Shown here in pieces: positions 17,654 through 27,199 of a stretch of 64,000 nt of DNA (positions are counted from its first letter, which is position 1; every line of letters starts with the position of its first letter). Both the position numbers and the translations under genes were made by a program. The notes beneath the pieces were generated by a model. The model searched no databases. It saw only the letters and a program-made list of their open reading frames with translations, and was not told where the DNA came from. The DNA lies in contig CADDYT010000002.1 of the NCBI GenBank assembly GCA_902810755.1, positions 88,162 to 152,161 on the forward strand, given 5' to 3'. The stretch is from Chloroflexota bacterium (GTDB taxonomy: Bacteria > Chloroflexota > Ktedonobacteria > Ktedonobacterales > Ktedonobacteraceae).

Positions 17654-18655
17654 CTAATCTCCCAGTGTGGCCACCAGCACGGCTTTAATGGTGTGCAAGC
17701 GATTTTCGGCCTGATCGAAGACGATGGAGGCATCGGACTCAAATACGTCGTCGGTGACTTCTAATGCCTCAAGTCCGTAGCGTTCGTAGATTTCTCGGCC
17801 CAGTTTCGTTTCTGTGTTGTGCAGGGCGGGCAGGCAGTGCATAAACTTTGTATGCGGGTTGTGGGTCATTGCCATCAGCTCACTGTTGACCTGATAGGGC
17901 AACATTTGCTGGATGCGCTCTCCCCACAGGCTGGCCGACTCGCCCATCGAGACCCAGACATCGGTATACAGGAAATCGCAGCCGCGCACCGCCGCTTCCA
18001 CGTCTTCGGTGATGGTCAGCCGCGCCCCCGTTTTCCTGGCAATTTCGCGGGCTACCTCAACGCGCTGCTCCTCTGGCCAGCACTCTTCTGGGCCGGCTAA
18101 GCGCACATCCATTCCCATCTTTGCTGCCCCGATCATCAGTGAATCGCCAACGTTGTGGCCGATATCGCCAAGGAAGCAGAAAGAGACTTCATCCAGTGGT
18201 TTATGGGAGTGTTCCTGCATGGTCAGCAGGTCGGCCAGCACCTGCGTCGGGTGGGCCTCGTTCGTCAGCCCGTTCCAGACGGGGACACCGGCGTAACGCG
18301 CCAGTTCTTCTACCTGCGCCTGCTCAAAGCCCCGGTACTGGATGCCATCATACATGCGACCCAGCACGCGGGCGGTATCCTTCATGCTCTCCTTCGTGCC
18401 GATATGCGAGCCGCTTGGCCCGATATAGGTCACATTCGCGCCCTGATCGTAGGCCGCGACCTCGAAGCCGCTGCGCGTGCGTGTCGAATCTTTCTCGAAG
18501 ATGAGCGCGATTTCCTTGCCTTTCAGCCGCTGAACCTCTCGTCCCGCATACTTCGCCGCCTTCAAATCAGCCGCCAGTTGCAACAGAAAGTGCAACTCCT
18601 GCGGCGTGAAATCGTCCAGTTTCAAAAAGTGCCTGTTTCTTAAGTTTAAGGGCAT
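17654..18655 (-). CDS. argF: Ornithine carbamoyltransferase
   Basis: A 333-residue enzyme converting ornithine and carbamoyl phosphate to citrulline in arginine synthesis. The carbamoyl-phosphate motif STRTR (57-61), the ornithine-specific DVWVSMGE (232-239) and HCLP with catalytic Cys274 (273-276) are present and spaced normally. AGGAGAGAGG precedes the ATG at 18655; frame extension to 18721 lacks a signal. No other arg genes are adjacent. Identity as argF rather than catabolic arcB cannot be settled by motif, but no arcA or arcC is nearby. Confidence 0.96.
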   Translation of the reverse strand: MPLNLRNRHFLKLDDFTPQELHFLLQLAADLKAAKYAGREVQRLKGKEIALIFEKDSTRTRSGFEVAAYDQGANVTYIGPSGSHIGTKESMKDTARVLGRMYDGIQYRGFEQAQVEELARYAGVPVWNGLTNEAHPTQVLADLLTMQEHSHKPLDEVSFCFLGDIGHNVGDSLMIGAAKMGMDVRLAGPEECWPEEQRVEVAREIARKTGARLTITEDVEAAVRGCDFLYTDVWVSMGESASLWGERIQQMLPYQVNSELMAMTHNPHTKFMHCLPALHNTETKLGREIYERYGLEALEVTDDVFESDASIVFDQAENRLHTIKAVLVATLGD

Positions 18656-18745
18656 GCTTTTCCTCTCTCCTGCTACAGGGGGTATCAGATATTGATGTAG
18701 TATTATAGCATAGAAATGCATGCTATTGAGAGTCAGCGCGGATCA

Positions 18746-18831
18746 TGTCATGCCGGGCGCGAGCGAAGCATCTAAGGCCACCTTTTTTCATGATGGCGAG
18801 ATCAGATGCTTCGCTCGCGCCCGGCATGACA
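18746..18831. repeat. Perfect 28-bp inverted repeat (dispersed hairpin family)
   Basis: Arms 18746-18773 and 18804-18831 are exact reverse complements (28 bp, starting TGTCATGCCGGGCGCGAGC) around a 30-base spacer containing CTAAGGCCACC. It shares the core GCGAAGCATCTaAGG with 8607-8698 and 30815-30912. It lies upstream of argF in a non-coding gap. Confidence 0.85.
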
Positions 18832-18858
18832 GAATATGGAACGGACAGGAGAAAAATT

Positions 18859-18942
18859 GTGGCATTTCCTTCATCTATCCCGTATTATGCCTGGGATAAC
18901 CGGCAGGCAGGCGAGATGCTTGTCTGGCTGCGCGAAGGGTAA
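18859..18942 (+). CDS. Possible 27-residue peptide or gene remnant
   Basis: A GTG with GGACAGGAG 6 bases upstream opens a 27-codon frame (VAFPSSIPYYAWDN..., ending LVWLREG) directly after the hairpin repeat and 6 bases before the stop of prsW on the other strand. The peptide looks like natural protein sequence, but the length and lack of family make it uncertain; it may be the tail of a lost gene. Confidence 0.25.
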   Translation: MAFPSSIPYYAWDNRQAGEMLVWLREG

Positions 18943-18947
18943 TCCTG

Positions 18948-19832
18948 TTAAGGATTTGTCCCGTACATTTCCTGCAGTTGCCGGGCTTCCGCGCGTTTGA
19001 AGACAAAGGCGAGCAGGCTGATGCCGATAACGCTGAGAATGACGATGGTGACGGAGATGGGAATGCCGGGCGGGATGATGAAAAACACGGTTTGCGGCAG
19101 ACCGTCCCAGAGTCCGTGGATTACGGAGACGCCGATATAGGTCAGGATGACGGGGAGCGTAATGCGGAAGTGGTTGGATTTGCTGCTATCGCGGAAGAGG
19201 ATGGCGCCCAACACTCCTGTCCAGACCCCGTGACCAAAAGGGGCCAGCAGGCCGCGAATCACCGTTTCCACAATCGAGGTTCCCACCACGCCGTGACTGA
19301 GCAGGAAGACGGTGAAGGCGTAGCCGGTGCTTTCCAACGCGGCAAAGCCCATGCCGACCGCTCCGCCCAGCAGTAAGCCATCCATCTCCGAGGTGTGGCG
19401 CATGCGGCGTGCCAGAATCATCAACGCGACGATTTTACAGCCCTCTTCAATGAAGCCGACGAGCAGGCCGCTGCCCAGCGGGATGCCTTTATTGGGGTTC
19501 CCTGTCCTGGGTACCAGCAGCGATTCCAGAATCGAGGCGCCAAGCACGCCCAGGATGCCGCCGACCACGAAACAGATGGCCACGCTTTCCAGCCGCAGCG
19601 TACTCAGGTGCCGGTGGTTATAGAGGAACGCGACAAAGGTGACCGGCACCAGAAAGTTACCGATCAAGATGACCGTCGGGTAGAGGTTGGGGTTGCCCGT
19701 CCAGAACATTACAATGGTGGTGACGATAAAGAGAACGAGGCCAATGAGCAGCACTTTGAGCCAGCTCGTTCTTCGCTGCTGTTTCGTTTGTGCTGGCTGC
19801 GTGCCGGGTGCCGCGAAATTTGTCTGGGACAT
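18948..19832 (-). CDS. PrsW-family intramembrane metalloprotease
   Basis: A 294-residue polytopic membrane protein with about 8-9 spans. The conserved PrsW elements are seen in order: EEGCK in GFIEEGCKIVAL (EExxK), FAALESTGYA (Fxxx E), GHGVWTGVLGA and VIHGLWDGLP, which supply the metal-binding Glu/His residues. PrsW enzymes cleave membrane anti-sigma factors at site 1 or other small membrane proteins in the bilayer. No anti-sigma partner is adjacent. The first 25 residues are a Gln/Thr-rich cytoplasmic leader. Confidence 0.87.
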   Translation of the reverse strand: MSQTNFAAPGTQPAQTKQQRRTSWLKVLLIGLVLFIVTTIVMFWTGNPNLYPTVILIGNFLVPVTFVAFLYNHRHLSTLRLESVAICFVVGGILGVLGASILESLLVPRTGNPNKGIPLGSGLLVGFIEEGCKIVALMILARRMRHTSEMDGLLLGGAVGMGFAALESTGYAFTVFLLSHGVVGTSIVETVIRGLLAPFGHGVWTGVLGAILFRDSSKSNHFRITLPVILTYIGVSVIHGLWDGLPQTVFFIIPPGIPISVTIVILSVIGISLLAFVFKRAEARQLQEMYGTNP

Positions 19833-20093
19833 ACACGCCCTCCGTTTCCTGCAAGATGATGAGTAAGGTTTCTCTTCTACTGAATGGTACGAATATGGCT
19901 GGCAGAAAGTGGAAATGCGCCTGTTAGCTCAGCGAAAGAAGAATCATAACCGTATAGAGTCATTTACAACCATCTCTCAACTGTATTATAACGTGTTTCG
20001 CCTGTCCCATACCCTGCCTCACCTCTATAATGGTGAGTGGAAAGGCTCTCAAGGTTATCTCTATCACCTCGCATTATGTCAGCTTATTTCAAA

Positions 20094-21494
20094 ATGAAAG
20101 GGTGCAAAGAATTGAAACACGTCTGGATTTTCAGATCCCGGTGGCGCATGACTCTTTCGTTGCTCGCGCTTGCCCTCATCACCGGGCTGTGTCTGTTGCA
20201 TTTCTCCGGCGTTTCCACAAAGGCAGCCGGTGTTCCTGCCCACAGAGGAGTGATTGCGATTAACTTCCAGGGCCAGTCATATAGTTTTGTGCAGGGCGCT
20301 GTGCAGCCGCCGCCCACCGATAAGCAGTGCCGGAAGTCCCTGGGTATTCCCTGCTACAATCCCTTCGAGTTGCGCAGAGCGTATAATGTCGATGGCCTGC
20401 TCTCTATGGGTGATGATGGTAGCGGTCAGACCATTATTATCGTCGACTCCTTTGGCAGCCCGACCATTCAGCGTGACCTGCATGCTTTTGACCAGGCGTT
20501 TGGCATTCCTGATCCCCCCTCGTTCAAGATTTACACGCCGCTCGGTACAAAGCCGTTCAATCCCAGCAATGGCAATATGATCGGCTGGGCTGCTGAGACC
20601 ACGCTGGATGTCGAGTGGGCGCATGCAATGGCACCGGGCGCGAATATTGCCCTGATGACCAGCCCGGTGAATGAGACACAGGGCGTACAGGGCATGCCGC
20701 AGTTCCTCTTCCTGGAACAGTACGCACTGGACAAGAATATTGGCAAGATCATCTCCCAGAGCTGGGCCACGACCGAAAATACGCTCTTCTATAATGGCGG
20801 TCGGCAGGTTCTTACCAGCTTTAACGACTTCTACCGGCAGGCAGCCGCCGATCATGTGACTGTTTTTGCGTCGAGCGGCGATTCGGGCGTTGCCAACCCC
20901 AATATTCACGGCCAGATCTATCCCTTCCCCACCGTCAATTTCCCGGCTTCCTCGCCCTATGTCACTGCTGTTGGCGGCACGAACCTCTACGCCACGACCG
21001 ATGGCCGCTATCAGGCCGAAACCGCCTGGGACGGTTCCGGCGGCGGCGTCAGTCAATACTTTAGTGAGCCTGATTACCAGGTCAAGAATCTCAATCGCTC
21101 GCAGCAGGCTATTCTCAAGGGCTATCGCGGCCTGCCCGATATCGCTTACAACGCCTCCGGTGAAACGCCTATCCTGGTCTACCTGAGCTTCATTCCGGGC
21201 CAGCCTGGCTGGTACCTCATCGCCGGAACGAGCGAAGGCTCGCCGCAGTGGGCGGGCATCATTGCCGATGGCAACCAGTACGCCGGTCATCCCCTCGGCT
21301 TCATCAATCCGGCTCTCTATGCTCTCGGTCACAGCGACAACCGATCAGAGGACTACCACGACGTGACAATCGGCAATAACAGCGTGGGCGGCATTCCCGG
21401 CTACAATGCCGCTCCCGGCTGGGACCCGGTTACCGGCTGGGGTTCGCCCAACGCTACCAGCCTGATCGAGGATATTGTACAGGCACAGGGGTAA
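20094..21494 (+). CDS. Secreted S53 family peptidase (sedolisin/kumamolisin-like)
   Basis: About 466 residues from the ATG at 20094 (other starts upstream are possible; none has a good ribosome site). A basic leader and hydrophobic segment (about 20-40) direct export. The sedolisin triad is present: Glu168 and Asp172 in AAETTLDVEW, Ser380 in GTSEGSPQWAG, with oxyanion Asp263 in SSGDSG. The C-terminal HDVTIGN...GWDPVTGWGSP binds Ca2+. Family enzymes are acid-active endopeptidases. The usual N-terminal activation prodomain of about 170 residues is missing; only about 50 residues separate the leader from the catalytic core. Confidence 0.93.
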   Translation: MKGCKELKHVWIFRSRWRMTLSLLALALITGLCLLHFSGVSTKAAGVPAHRGVIAINFQGQSYSFVQGAVQPPPTDKQCRKSLGIPCYNPFELRRAYNVDGLLSMGDDGSGQTIIIVDSFGSPTIQRDLHAFDQAFGIPDPPSFKIYTPLGTKPFNPSNGNMIGWAAETTLDVEWAHAMAPGANIALMTSPVNETQGVQGMPQFLFLEQYALDKNIGKIISQSWATTENTLFYNGGRQVLTSFNDFYRQAAADHVTVFASSGDSGVANPNIHGQIYPFPTVNFPASSPYVTAVGGTNLYATTDGRYQAETAWDGSGGGVSQYFSEPDYQVKNLNRSQQAILKGYRGLPDIAYNASGETPILVYLSFIPGQPGWYLIAGTSEGSPQWAGIIADGNQYAGHPLGFINPALYALGHSDNRSEDYHDVTIGNNSVGGIPGYNAAPGWDPVTGWGSPNATSLIEDIVQAQG

Positions 21495-21548
21495 ACAATT
21501 TATGGTACTGCGATCTCCCGGCGTAAGAGGGCCGAGGAGAGCGATTTG

Positions 21549-21581
21549 CCCGGCGAGTCGCTTGCGCAGCGACTCGCCGGG
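21549..21581. terminator. 14-bp stem-loop between convergent genes
   Basis: CCCGGCGAGTCGCT (21549-21562) pairs perfectly with 21568-21581 over a 5-base loop, between the stops of the S53 peptidase and the sirtuin. There is no T-run on either side, so it may act as a rho-assisted or bidirectional stop, or simply protect 3' ends. Confidence 0.55.
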
Positions 21582-21627
21582 GGGGCAGGAGTTGCAATTG
21601 CTCCTGTCCCTTTCATATGGTTCAACC

Positions 21628-22389
21628 TTAAGTCAGCATAGCCACCAGCCGGGGCAGCACGTCACCGGCTCTTTCGTTAATAACCACATCGGCATACTCA
21701 TCAAGCGGGGTAGGCTGCAAATTGATGATGATGAGGGGGACGTTGCGGTTGAGGGCGAGGCGCGGCAGCGTGGCGGCCGGCACGACTTTGAGCGAGGAGC
21801 CGACGACCAGGAAAAGATCACATTCTAGCGCAAGCTCTTTTGCCCGCGCCAGCTCGCGTTCCGGCACGCGCTGCCCGAAGAGGATGGTGGCCGCTTTGAG
21901 ATAGCCCCCGCACAGAGAGCAGGTCGGGTCGATCTCGCCCGCGTCAATGCGCTGCTGTAATTCCGTGATTGAGGAACGCGCGCCGCAAAGGGTGCAGGCG
22001 GCCTCGCGTGACGTGCCATGCAGTTCGATGACCCGTTCCGGCGCGTGACCGGCCTTCTGGTGCAGCCCGTCAAAGTTCTGGGTGATGACGCCCGGCAAAA
22101 GCTGGCGGCGTTCCAGTTCCGCCAGCGCGTAATGGGCCGCATTGGGCTGAGCCGCCGCCACCTGTCCTGAGAGGCTGCGCCGCGTCTGCCAGTAACGCTG
22201 CCGCGCCTGCGCGCTACTGAGAAATTCGCGATAGCTCACCGGCGGTATCTGCTGCCAGATGCCGCCGGGGCCTCGGAAATCTGGAATGCCCGATTCCGTG
22301 CTAATGCCCGCGCCCGTTAGCGCCACGATGCGCTTTGCCGCCTGCATCAATTCTGCCGCGTCCTGCAATTGTTCCTGAAAGGTAAGCAT
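21628..22389 (-). CDS. NAD-dependent protein deacylase, Sir2 family
   Basis: A 253-residue sirtuin that uses NAD+ to remove acyl groups from lysines. GAGISTESGIPDFRGPGGIW binds NAD, QNFDGLHQKAG is the ribose/nicotinamide pocket, and the His in ELHGT is the general base. The zinc module has CTLC and CSLC pairs. GSSLKVVPAATLP closes the Rossmann fold. The length is typical of bacterial CobB. No acetyl-CoA synthetase neighbour is present, so the substrates are unknown. Confidence 0.94.
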   Translation of the reverse strand: MLTFQEQLQDAAELMQAAKRIVALTGAGISTESGIPDFRGPGGIWQQIPPVSYREFLSSAQARQRYWQTRRSLSGQVAAAQPNAAHYALAELERRQLLPGVITQNFDGLHQKAGHAPERVIELHGTSREAACTLCGARSSITELQQRIDAGEIDPTCSLCGGYLKAATILFGQRVPERELARAKELALECDLFLVVGSSLKVVPAATLPRLALNRNVPLIIINLQPTPLDEYADVVINERAGDVLPRLVAMLT

Positions 22390-22433
22390 ATCATTATTGT
22401 ACCACCAGAAGGGATGTTCGTTGAAAGGCCATA

Positions 22434-22661
22434 TTATGATCTCTCCTCTGCACTCTTTTCCTGATCGTGTCGATACAAATCGAGCAGCACCAGGGCCAGG
22501 TACTCAGCAAGCTCGGCCCAGAGAGAGGGATCGCCGATATCGTTGGTCACATCCGTGACCAGTAAAGTGCTGGCGGCGTCGATGACTTCTCCAATCAGAC
22601 GTTGCCGCGAGAAGGCGTAGACTCTGTGGCTCTGCTCCTGGCCATAAGGTGCATCGACCAC
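22434..22661 (-). CDS. Short hypothetical protein, 5' end possibly lost
   Basis: A 75-codon frame from a GTG without a ribosome site (VVDAPYGQEQSH..., ending QEKSAEERS). Protein-like sequence continues in frame upstream to about 22736 (LWSLFHIRYLGIRDDKHVW), up to a TGA that lies inside the last codons of the kinase gene, but no ATG or GTG start exists there. Either it uses the internal GTG, or a rare CTG, or it is the remains of a longer gene cut when the kinase 3' end was formed. No family is recognised. Confidence 0.4.
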   Translation of the reverse strand: MVDAPYGQEQSHRVYAFSRQRLIGEVIDAASTLLVTDVTNDIGDPSLWAELAEYLALVLLDLYRHDQEKSAEERS

Positions 22662-22728
22662 CGACCAGACGTGTTTGTCATCTCTTATTCCCAGGTAGCG
22701 GATGTGGAAAAGAGACCACAGGGAACCT

Positions 22729-24537
22729 CTAAGGGCTGCTCAACTGCACCGAAGTCACGGTAAAGCTCGCATTCGGCCCGGCCACCATCAACGCTGGTTG
22801 GCCGCCTGTGTAGTCCGCGTCGGCGGTAGATGGCGTTATGGCTGTACCGTTGACCGTGAAAGAGAAGTGGCTTCCCTGCACAACAACTTTTAACGTGTTG
22901 AACTGATTCGGTCCGTGAATGGCTGACAGCGTTCCCTGTGTTAGTGTCGCGTATGAGGTTGAGGTGTTCACTCCATATTTCAGTACCTGATAATCGCCTT
23001 TTGCGTCAATGACGAAGGCATAGCAATAGACGCTGCTTCCGTTTTCCTTCAGGTGAAATGCCAGCCCGTAAAAGGTGCTGGTAGCGCCTGAGTTCTGTTC
23101 CATATTGACGGTGTAGGTGAAGTTGGTCGGCAAATTGCCTGCGTCGGGATGAGGAAAGTAGGTATTACCATCGCTCACACGCAGGCTGTACTGGTTGTTG
23201 CCGACACTGGCGGTCAGGCCGTTCAGGTTACCGCTTGTCCAGTTGCGGTCGTTATTCTGGAAGCTTTCGGTAAATGGCTGAAATGTAGCCCCTGTCGACG
23301 GGTTGCCGGAGCCGAAAGGCAGCCAGGAGGGATGGGTTTGCCAGAGCAGGGCGCCGATGACTAACAAAACTAGCAGAATGCTGAAGATAAAGGTGCCAGG
23401 GCGCAGGGCGCGGGTCGAGGTGAGTTTGCTGCCCGTAATCGGGTCAGTAATTGACTGGCGCGGTGGGATGGATTGGGCAAGGGGCGTTTGTGGTTGTTGC
23501 CGGGGTTGTGAGCCATAGTACGAAGGGAGCTGTGCGGCAGGAGTGTAATGCATGGCGCCTGCATTGGATGGTGTGGGGAGCGTTGGCCCGGCCAGAGGGC
23601 TGATGGTGGCGTTGCTGTCGAACGGGGGCGTTGCGTGGCCAGGTCTGATCGTGTATGGCGCGGAGGTGGTAAATGATTCGAGGGCGCGGGCCATCTCTTC
23701 CGCCGTCTGGAAGCGCGCCTGCGGGGCTTTTGCCAGCGCCTTCGCGGTGATCTGGGCCAGCATTTCAGGCACCTGCGAGTTCAGCTCGCGCACACCGGGG
23801 GCGGGCGTATGCACGTGCTGGTAAAGCAGGCCGATTTCGCTGCTGGCGAGGAACGGCACACGCCCGGTGAGCATCTGGAAGAGTACCACGCCCAGCGCGT
23901 AGACATCTGTGCGCGCATCGACAGGCTGGCGGTTGATCTGTTCCGGGGCCATGTAATCCGGAGTGCCGATCATCTGCCCCACGTTTGTCAGCATGGGAGA
24001 GGCGCTGCTACCGATCATGGGCAGCGTTGTTTCCTGTGTATCGAAGAGTTTGGCGATGCCGAAATCGGAGAGCAGCAGTTGGTCGGGATCGCTGGAGGAG
24101 ACGAGCATGTTCTGCGGCTTGACATCACGATGCACGATGCCGCGCTGGTGCGCGTGGTGCAACGCCCGCGCCATCTGTTGCGCATAGGCGGCGGCCCGGC
24201 GCAGTTCCAGCGGTCGCTGCCCGCGCAACTGATCGCGCAGCGTACCGCCGCCCACGTATTGCATGACCAGATAGGTGAGGTTGCCCGACTCGCCAAAGTC
24301 ATAGACCGCGACGATATTGTGGTGTTCCAGCCGCGCCACCACCTGCGCCTCTTGCTCGAAGCGTTCTTTGAAGCCGGGCTTGTCCGCCGCCTGCGGCAGA
24401 ATCACCTTAATAGCCACGTCGCGCCGCAGGCGTGCATGATACGCCTTATACACACGGGCCATGCCGCCTTCGCCCAGTTTCGCCTGAATCTGGTAGGCCC
24501 CCAGTTGTTTCCCGATCAAGACATCGTTATCCATCAT
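22729..24537 (-). CDS. Transmembrane Ser/Thr kinase with C-terminal jelly-roll sensor
   Basis: A 602-residue Hanks-type kinase. It has GEGGMARVYKA (22-32), Lys44 in VAIKV, Asp138 in HRDVKPQN and DFG (158-160). A Pro/Ser/Gln-rich linker (about 285-380) leads to one span (FSILLVLLVIGALLW, near 390). An external domain of about 190 residues (FTESFQNNDRNWTSGNLNG onward) resembles the DUF1080/LamG-type concanavalin fold, a likely glycan or ligand sensor. A CAGGGG site precedes the paired ATGs. It lies downstream of the zinc-ribbon/Ig protein on the same strand, 49 bases apart, so the two are probably co-expressed. Confidence 0.94.
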   Translation of the reverse strand: MMDNDVLIGKQLGAYQIQAKLGEGGMARVYKAYHARLRRDVAIKVILPQAADKPGFKERFEQEAQVVARLEHHNIVAVYDFGESGNLTYLVMQYVGGGTLRDQLRGQRPLELRRAAAYAQQMARALHHAHQRGIVHRDVKPQNMLVSSSDPDQLLLSDFGIAKLFDTQETTLPMIGSSASPMLTNVGQMIGTPDYMAPEQINRQPVDARTDVYALGVVLFQMLTGRVPFLASSEIGLLYQHVHTPAPGVRELNSQVPEMLAQITAKALAKAPQARFQTAEEMARALESFTTSAPYTIRPGHATPPFDSNATISPLAGPTLPTPSNAGAMHYTPAAQLPSYYGSQPRQQPQTPLAQSIPPRQSITDPITGSKLTSTRALRPGTFIFSILLVLLVIGALLWQTHPSWLPFGSGNPSTGATFQPFTESFQNNDRNWTSGNLNGLTASVGNNQYSLRVSDGNTYFPHPDAGNLPTNFTYTVNMEQNSGATSTFYGLAFHLKENGSSVYCYAFVIDAKGDYQVLKYGVNTSTSYATLTQGTLSAIHGPNQFNTLKVVVQGSHFSFTVNGTAITPSTADADYTGGQPALMVAGPNASFTVTSVQLSSP

Positions 24538-24586
24538 ATATATTTGCCCCTGCCAATCCTCGTTTGTGCCTATTATACCTGATACC

Positions 24587-26725
24587 TCAACCGATGATAA
24601 CGCAGTACCAGGTGATGTTATCGCTGTTGGCCGGGCCGCTGAAGGTTAGCGTGGCCTGCGCCTGGCAGTTGTTGGCCGGAACGATTACCTGCACGCGCGT
24701 TCCCTGGTTCGGCCCCAGCGTCCCGCTGGATGGGTTGAACGAAATGCCCGCTATGCCGCTGCTGGATGATGTCCAGTTCAGGCTCAAGCTGCTTGAGCTA
24801 TTGGCGATGGAAGCTGTGCAGAGCCAGTAGCTGCCGGTGGAATTGTAACTGCAATTCTGGTTCGCATAGAAAGTTGGCGGGTTTGGCGACTCGACCACCA
24901 GCGTAGGCGCGGCCTGCACGGTCAGCGTCACATTGACGACCGATTGTGTGGAACCGATGGCGAAGGTAATCTGACCGGTGTACGTTCCCGCGCTCAGCTT
25001 CGTCTTCACCACCGAGGCCGTGACCGTCACATTTTGCGCCGATTTGCCCTTCAGTGTGTCGCTGCTCGTATCCAGGCTCAGCCAGTTGCCACCCGAACCG
25101 GTGCTGACCGTCGCCGTCCATGTGGCCGCCAGCGCGCTACAGTTGGTCACCGAGACGGTCTGGGAGGAGGGGTCGCTGACGCCAGCCTCGCCCGTGAAGC
25201 TCAGTGTGGTTGGCATGGCGCTGACACAGCCTGCTTGCACGGTGAAGTTGACCGTCAGTGTCTCGCTGGTGCCGTTCTGGCCGTCGGTGAATGTCACCGT
25301 TGCCGAGTAATTCCCCACTTTTAGCCCGCTCGCACTTGCGCTCACCGTCACCTGCTGCTGGGCGGGCGCCTGAATTTGCCCGGAGGTCTGATCGAGCTTC
25401 AGCCAGGGGGCGGCGTTCTGGTCCCAGCTTGCCGTCCAGTTAACTGTGCCGGAGCCATTGGTGCAGAGCGTCACCACCGAGGAGACGGCCTGGTCATAGC
25501 CCTCGCTGACCGGCCCCAGCGCCAGCGTCGTCGGGTTGATGCAGCTCAAACCCGTTGTTATGCTGGTTGCCGTCATGGTTGGTGAGGGGGATGTGGTGGG
25601 CGTCACCGTTGCCGTCGCGGTGGCTGTGCTTGTCGCGGTAGGTGTCGGTGTGGGCGTTGTGTCGTTTGCCAGGACGGTAAACGTGAGTTCGGCGCTGCGC
25701 GGGCTGATGTTTTCGGTGGCGCGAATCGTATGCTGCCCCGGTTTCCAGTTTGTTCCGACCTGAATTGTCACATCAAAGCTGCCATCGCCGCCTGCCCGCA
25801 AGACGTTGTTTTGCTGTGCCGCCAGCGTCCAGACTTCGCCGGTTGTGGGAAGCGAGGCGTGTGACGCAAAAAAGGATGGCGCGGAGACAGAGAGCGGGAT
25901 GCTGCCGTCCAGCGTCAGAGTGATGCTGCTGCCCGGAAGGAAGTGACTGCCGTGCAGATGCAATGTGCCGCCCAATGGCACGCTGCCGCTGCCGCTCAAT
26001 GAAAGCGTGGGTGTCAGGATGGTGAACGCGGTTGTGATAATACTGGTGATGATGAGGATAATGGCGCTGACAATAATGAGCCAGGCAGGGGCGCAGCCGG
26101 GGGGATTGGGCTGTGGAGGATGAGGATGCGTCGGCGGCCTGGGATGCGTCGGCGGCTGAGGTTGTGTCGGCGGATTGGGCTGAGTGGGGTACGAAGGCGC
26201 CTGGGGTGAGGATGCCCCGGACGGCATGCTGGCAGTTCCCTGCATGGCCCCCATAGAGGCGTTGCCCATGTGTGGTGTTCCCTGCACTACCGGCACGCTG
26301 CCCATGTGCGGCGTTCCCTGCGCCATCGGCACATGGTCAGCCTCTGGTCTCGCCAGCCCGACAAAGCCCAGCCCCAGCAATGCATCTCGCCGTCTCTCCT
26401 CTTCCTCCTCCGCACTGTTGGCAACCGTCATCTGCGCCTGATCCTGTCCGGCATTTGCCGGAAACGAGGGGTTGGCCTGCCCTGGATGTTGCCAGACAGG
26501 AGAGCTGCTCATGCCCTCTCCGCCGTTTTCAGCGGGTGAAAGATTCGCCTGTGATGGGCTGATGATGGTTGAAAATGGATTGTCCATAGGAAGAGCGTCC
26601 AGCGACGGAAAGCTGGCGCGCGTGGGCGCGTTGGGCCCTGTGACATATGAGGGCGCCTGCCCGCAGTGTCCGCAAAAACTGGCATGTTCGGGTATATCAG
26701 CTCCGCAGTATTCACAGATTGCCAT
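24587..26725 (-). CDS. Zinc-ribbon, membrane-anchored protein with Ig/BACON-like repeats
   Basis: 712 residues. The N-terminal zinc ribbon has Cys4, Cys7, Cys18 and Cys21. A long low-complexity Pro/Gln/Thr linker with repeats such as PPTHPRPPTHP follows, then one span (APAWLIIVSAIILIITSIIT). Outside are an Ig-like domain, a Thr/Pro stalk, three BACON-like beta repeats (typified by CTNGSGTVNWTAS and CSALAATWTATV) and a last module. GCAGGAGG fixes the start at 26725. Such proteins probably couple a cytoplasmic zinc module to carbohydrate or wall binding. It sits upstream of the kinase and may be its signalling partner. Confidence 0.8.
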   Translation of the reverse strand: MAICEYCGADIPEHASFCGHCGQAPSYVTGPNAPTRASFPSLDALPMDNPFSTIISPSQANLSPAENGGEGMSSSPVWQHPGQANPSFPANAGQDQAQMTVANSAEEEEERRRDALLGLGFVGLARPEADHVPMAQGTPHMGSVPVVQGTPHMGNASMGAMQGTASMPSGASSPQAPSYPTQPNPPTQPQPPTHPRPPTHPHPPQPNPPGCAPAWLIIVSAIILIITSIITTAFTILTPTLSLSGSGSVPLGGTLHLHGSHFLPGSSITLTLDGSIPLSVSAPSFFASHASLPTTGEVWTLAAQQNNVLRAGGDGSFDVTIQVGTNWKPGQHTIRATENISPRSAELTFTVLANDTTPTPTPTATSTATATATVTPTTSPSPTMTATSITTGLSCINPTTLALGPVSEGYDQAVSSVVTLCTNGSGTVNWTASWDQNAAPWLKLDQTSGQIQAPAQQQVTVSASASGLKVGNYSATVTFTDGQNGTSETLTVNFTVQAGCVSAMPTTLSFTGEAGVSDPSSQTVSVTNCSALAATWTATVSTGSGGNWLSLDTSSDTLKGKSAQNVTVTASVVKTKLSAGTYTGQITFAIGSTQSVVNVTLTVQAAPTLVVESPNPPTFYANQNCSYNSTGSYWLCTASIANSSSSLSLNWTSSSSGIAGISFNPSSGTLGPNQGTRVQVIVPANNCQAQATLTFSGPANSDNITWYCVIIG

Positions 26726-27199
26726 AGAAGTCCTCCTGCACTCTATTACCGTCCGGTGCAAAAGCATTTGACTCTTTCAGGTTCGATGATATACTTCCCC
26801 TATCCGGGAAGCTGGAAGGAATCAGCAGAACCTGGCTCCTTTCCCGCCAACCCGTCTGGGATTGAAATATAGAACGTATATCGGGCCAGGAAAATCTCTT
26901 GTATAATCGGTCGTGCTTATTATAGCAGAATTGGTGAAAGGTGGAAGTAGGTAGTTTCACCGCGTTGCTGTGAAGTGCGCCACAGCCTGAGGGGCAGGGG
27001 AGAAAAAGCAGCCCTCAGAGGTGCCAGCTCTAAGGGCTACGACAGAGAATAGGAAGTGCGTCTTGTATTCTCCTCATTCAATATGACGTTACAGGCAATG
27101 GAGGCTCAAATGGCAATTGTTGACTTTGCTTCCACTTCGCAGGAATGTGTAGGATAAGAAGGTGGAAACCGTGTTGCTACATGGAGCGGAGCCGGTGAA
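26726..27199. other. Divergent intergenic region, no gene seen
   Basis: 474 bases between two divergent genes. TTGTATAAT near 26898-26906 could be a -10 element. An imperfect hairpin AGCCCT/AGGGCT with inner AGAG/CTCT spans 27010-27038. No convincing coding frame was found on either strand. Confidence 0.4.
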
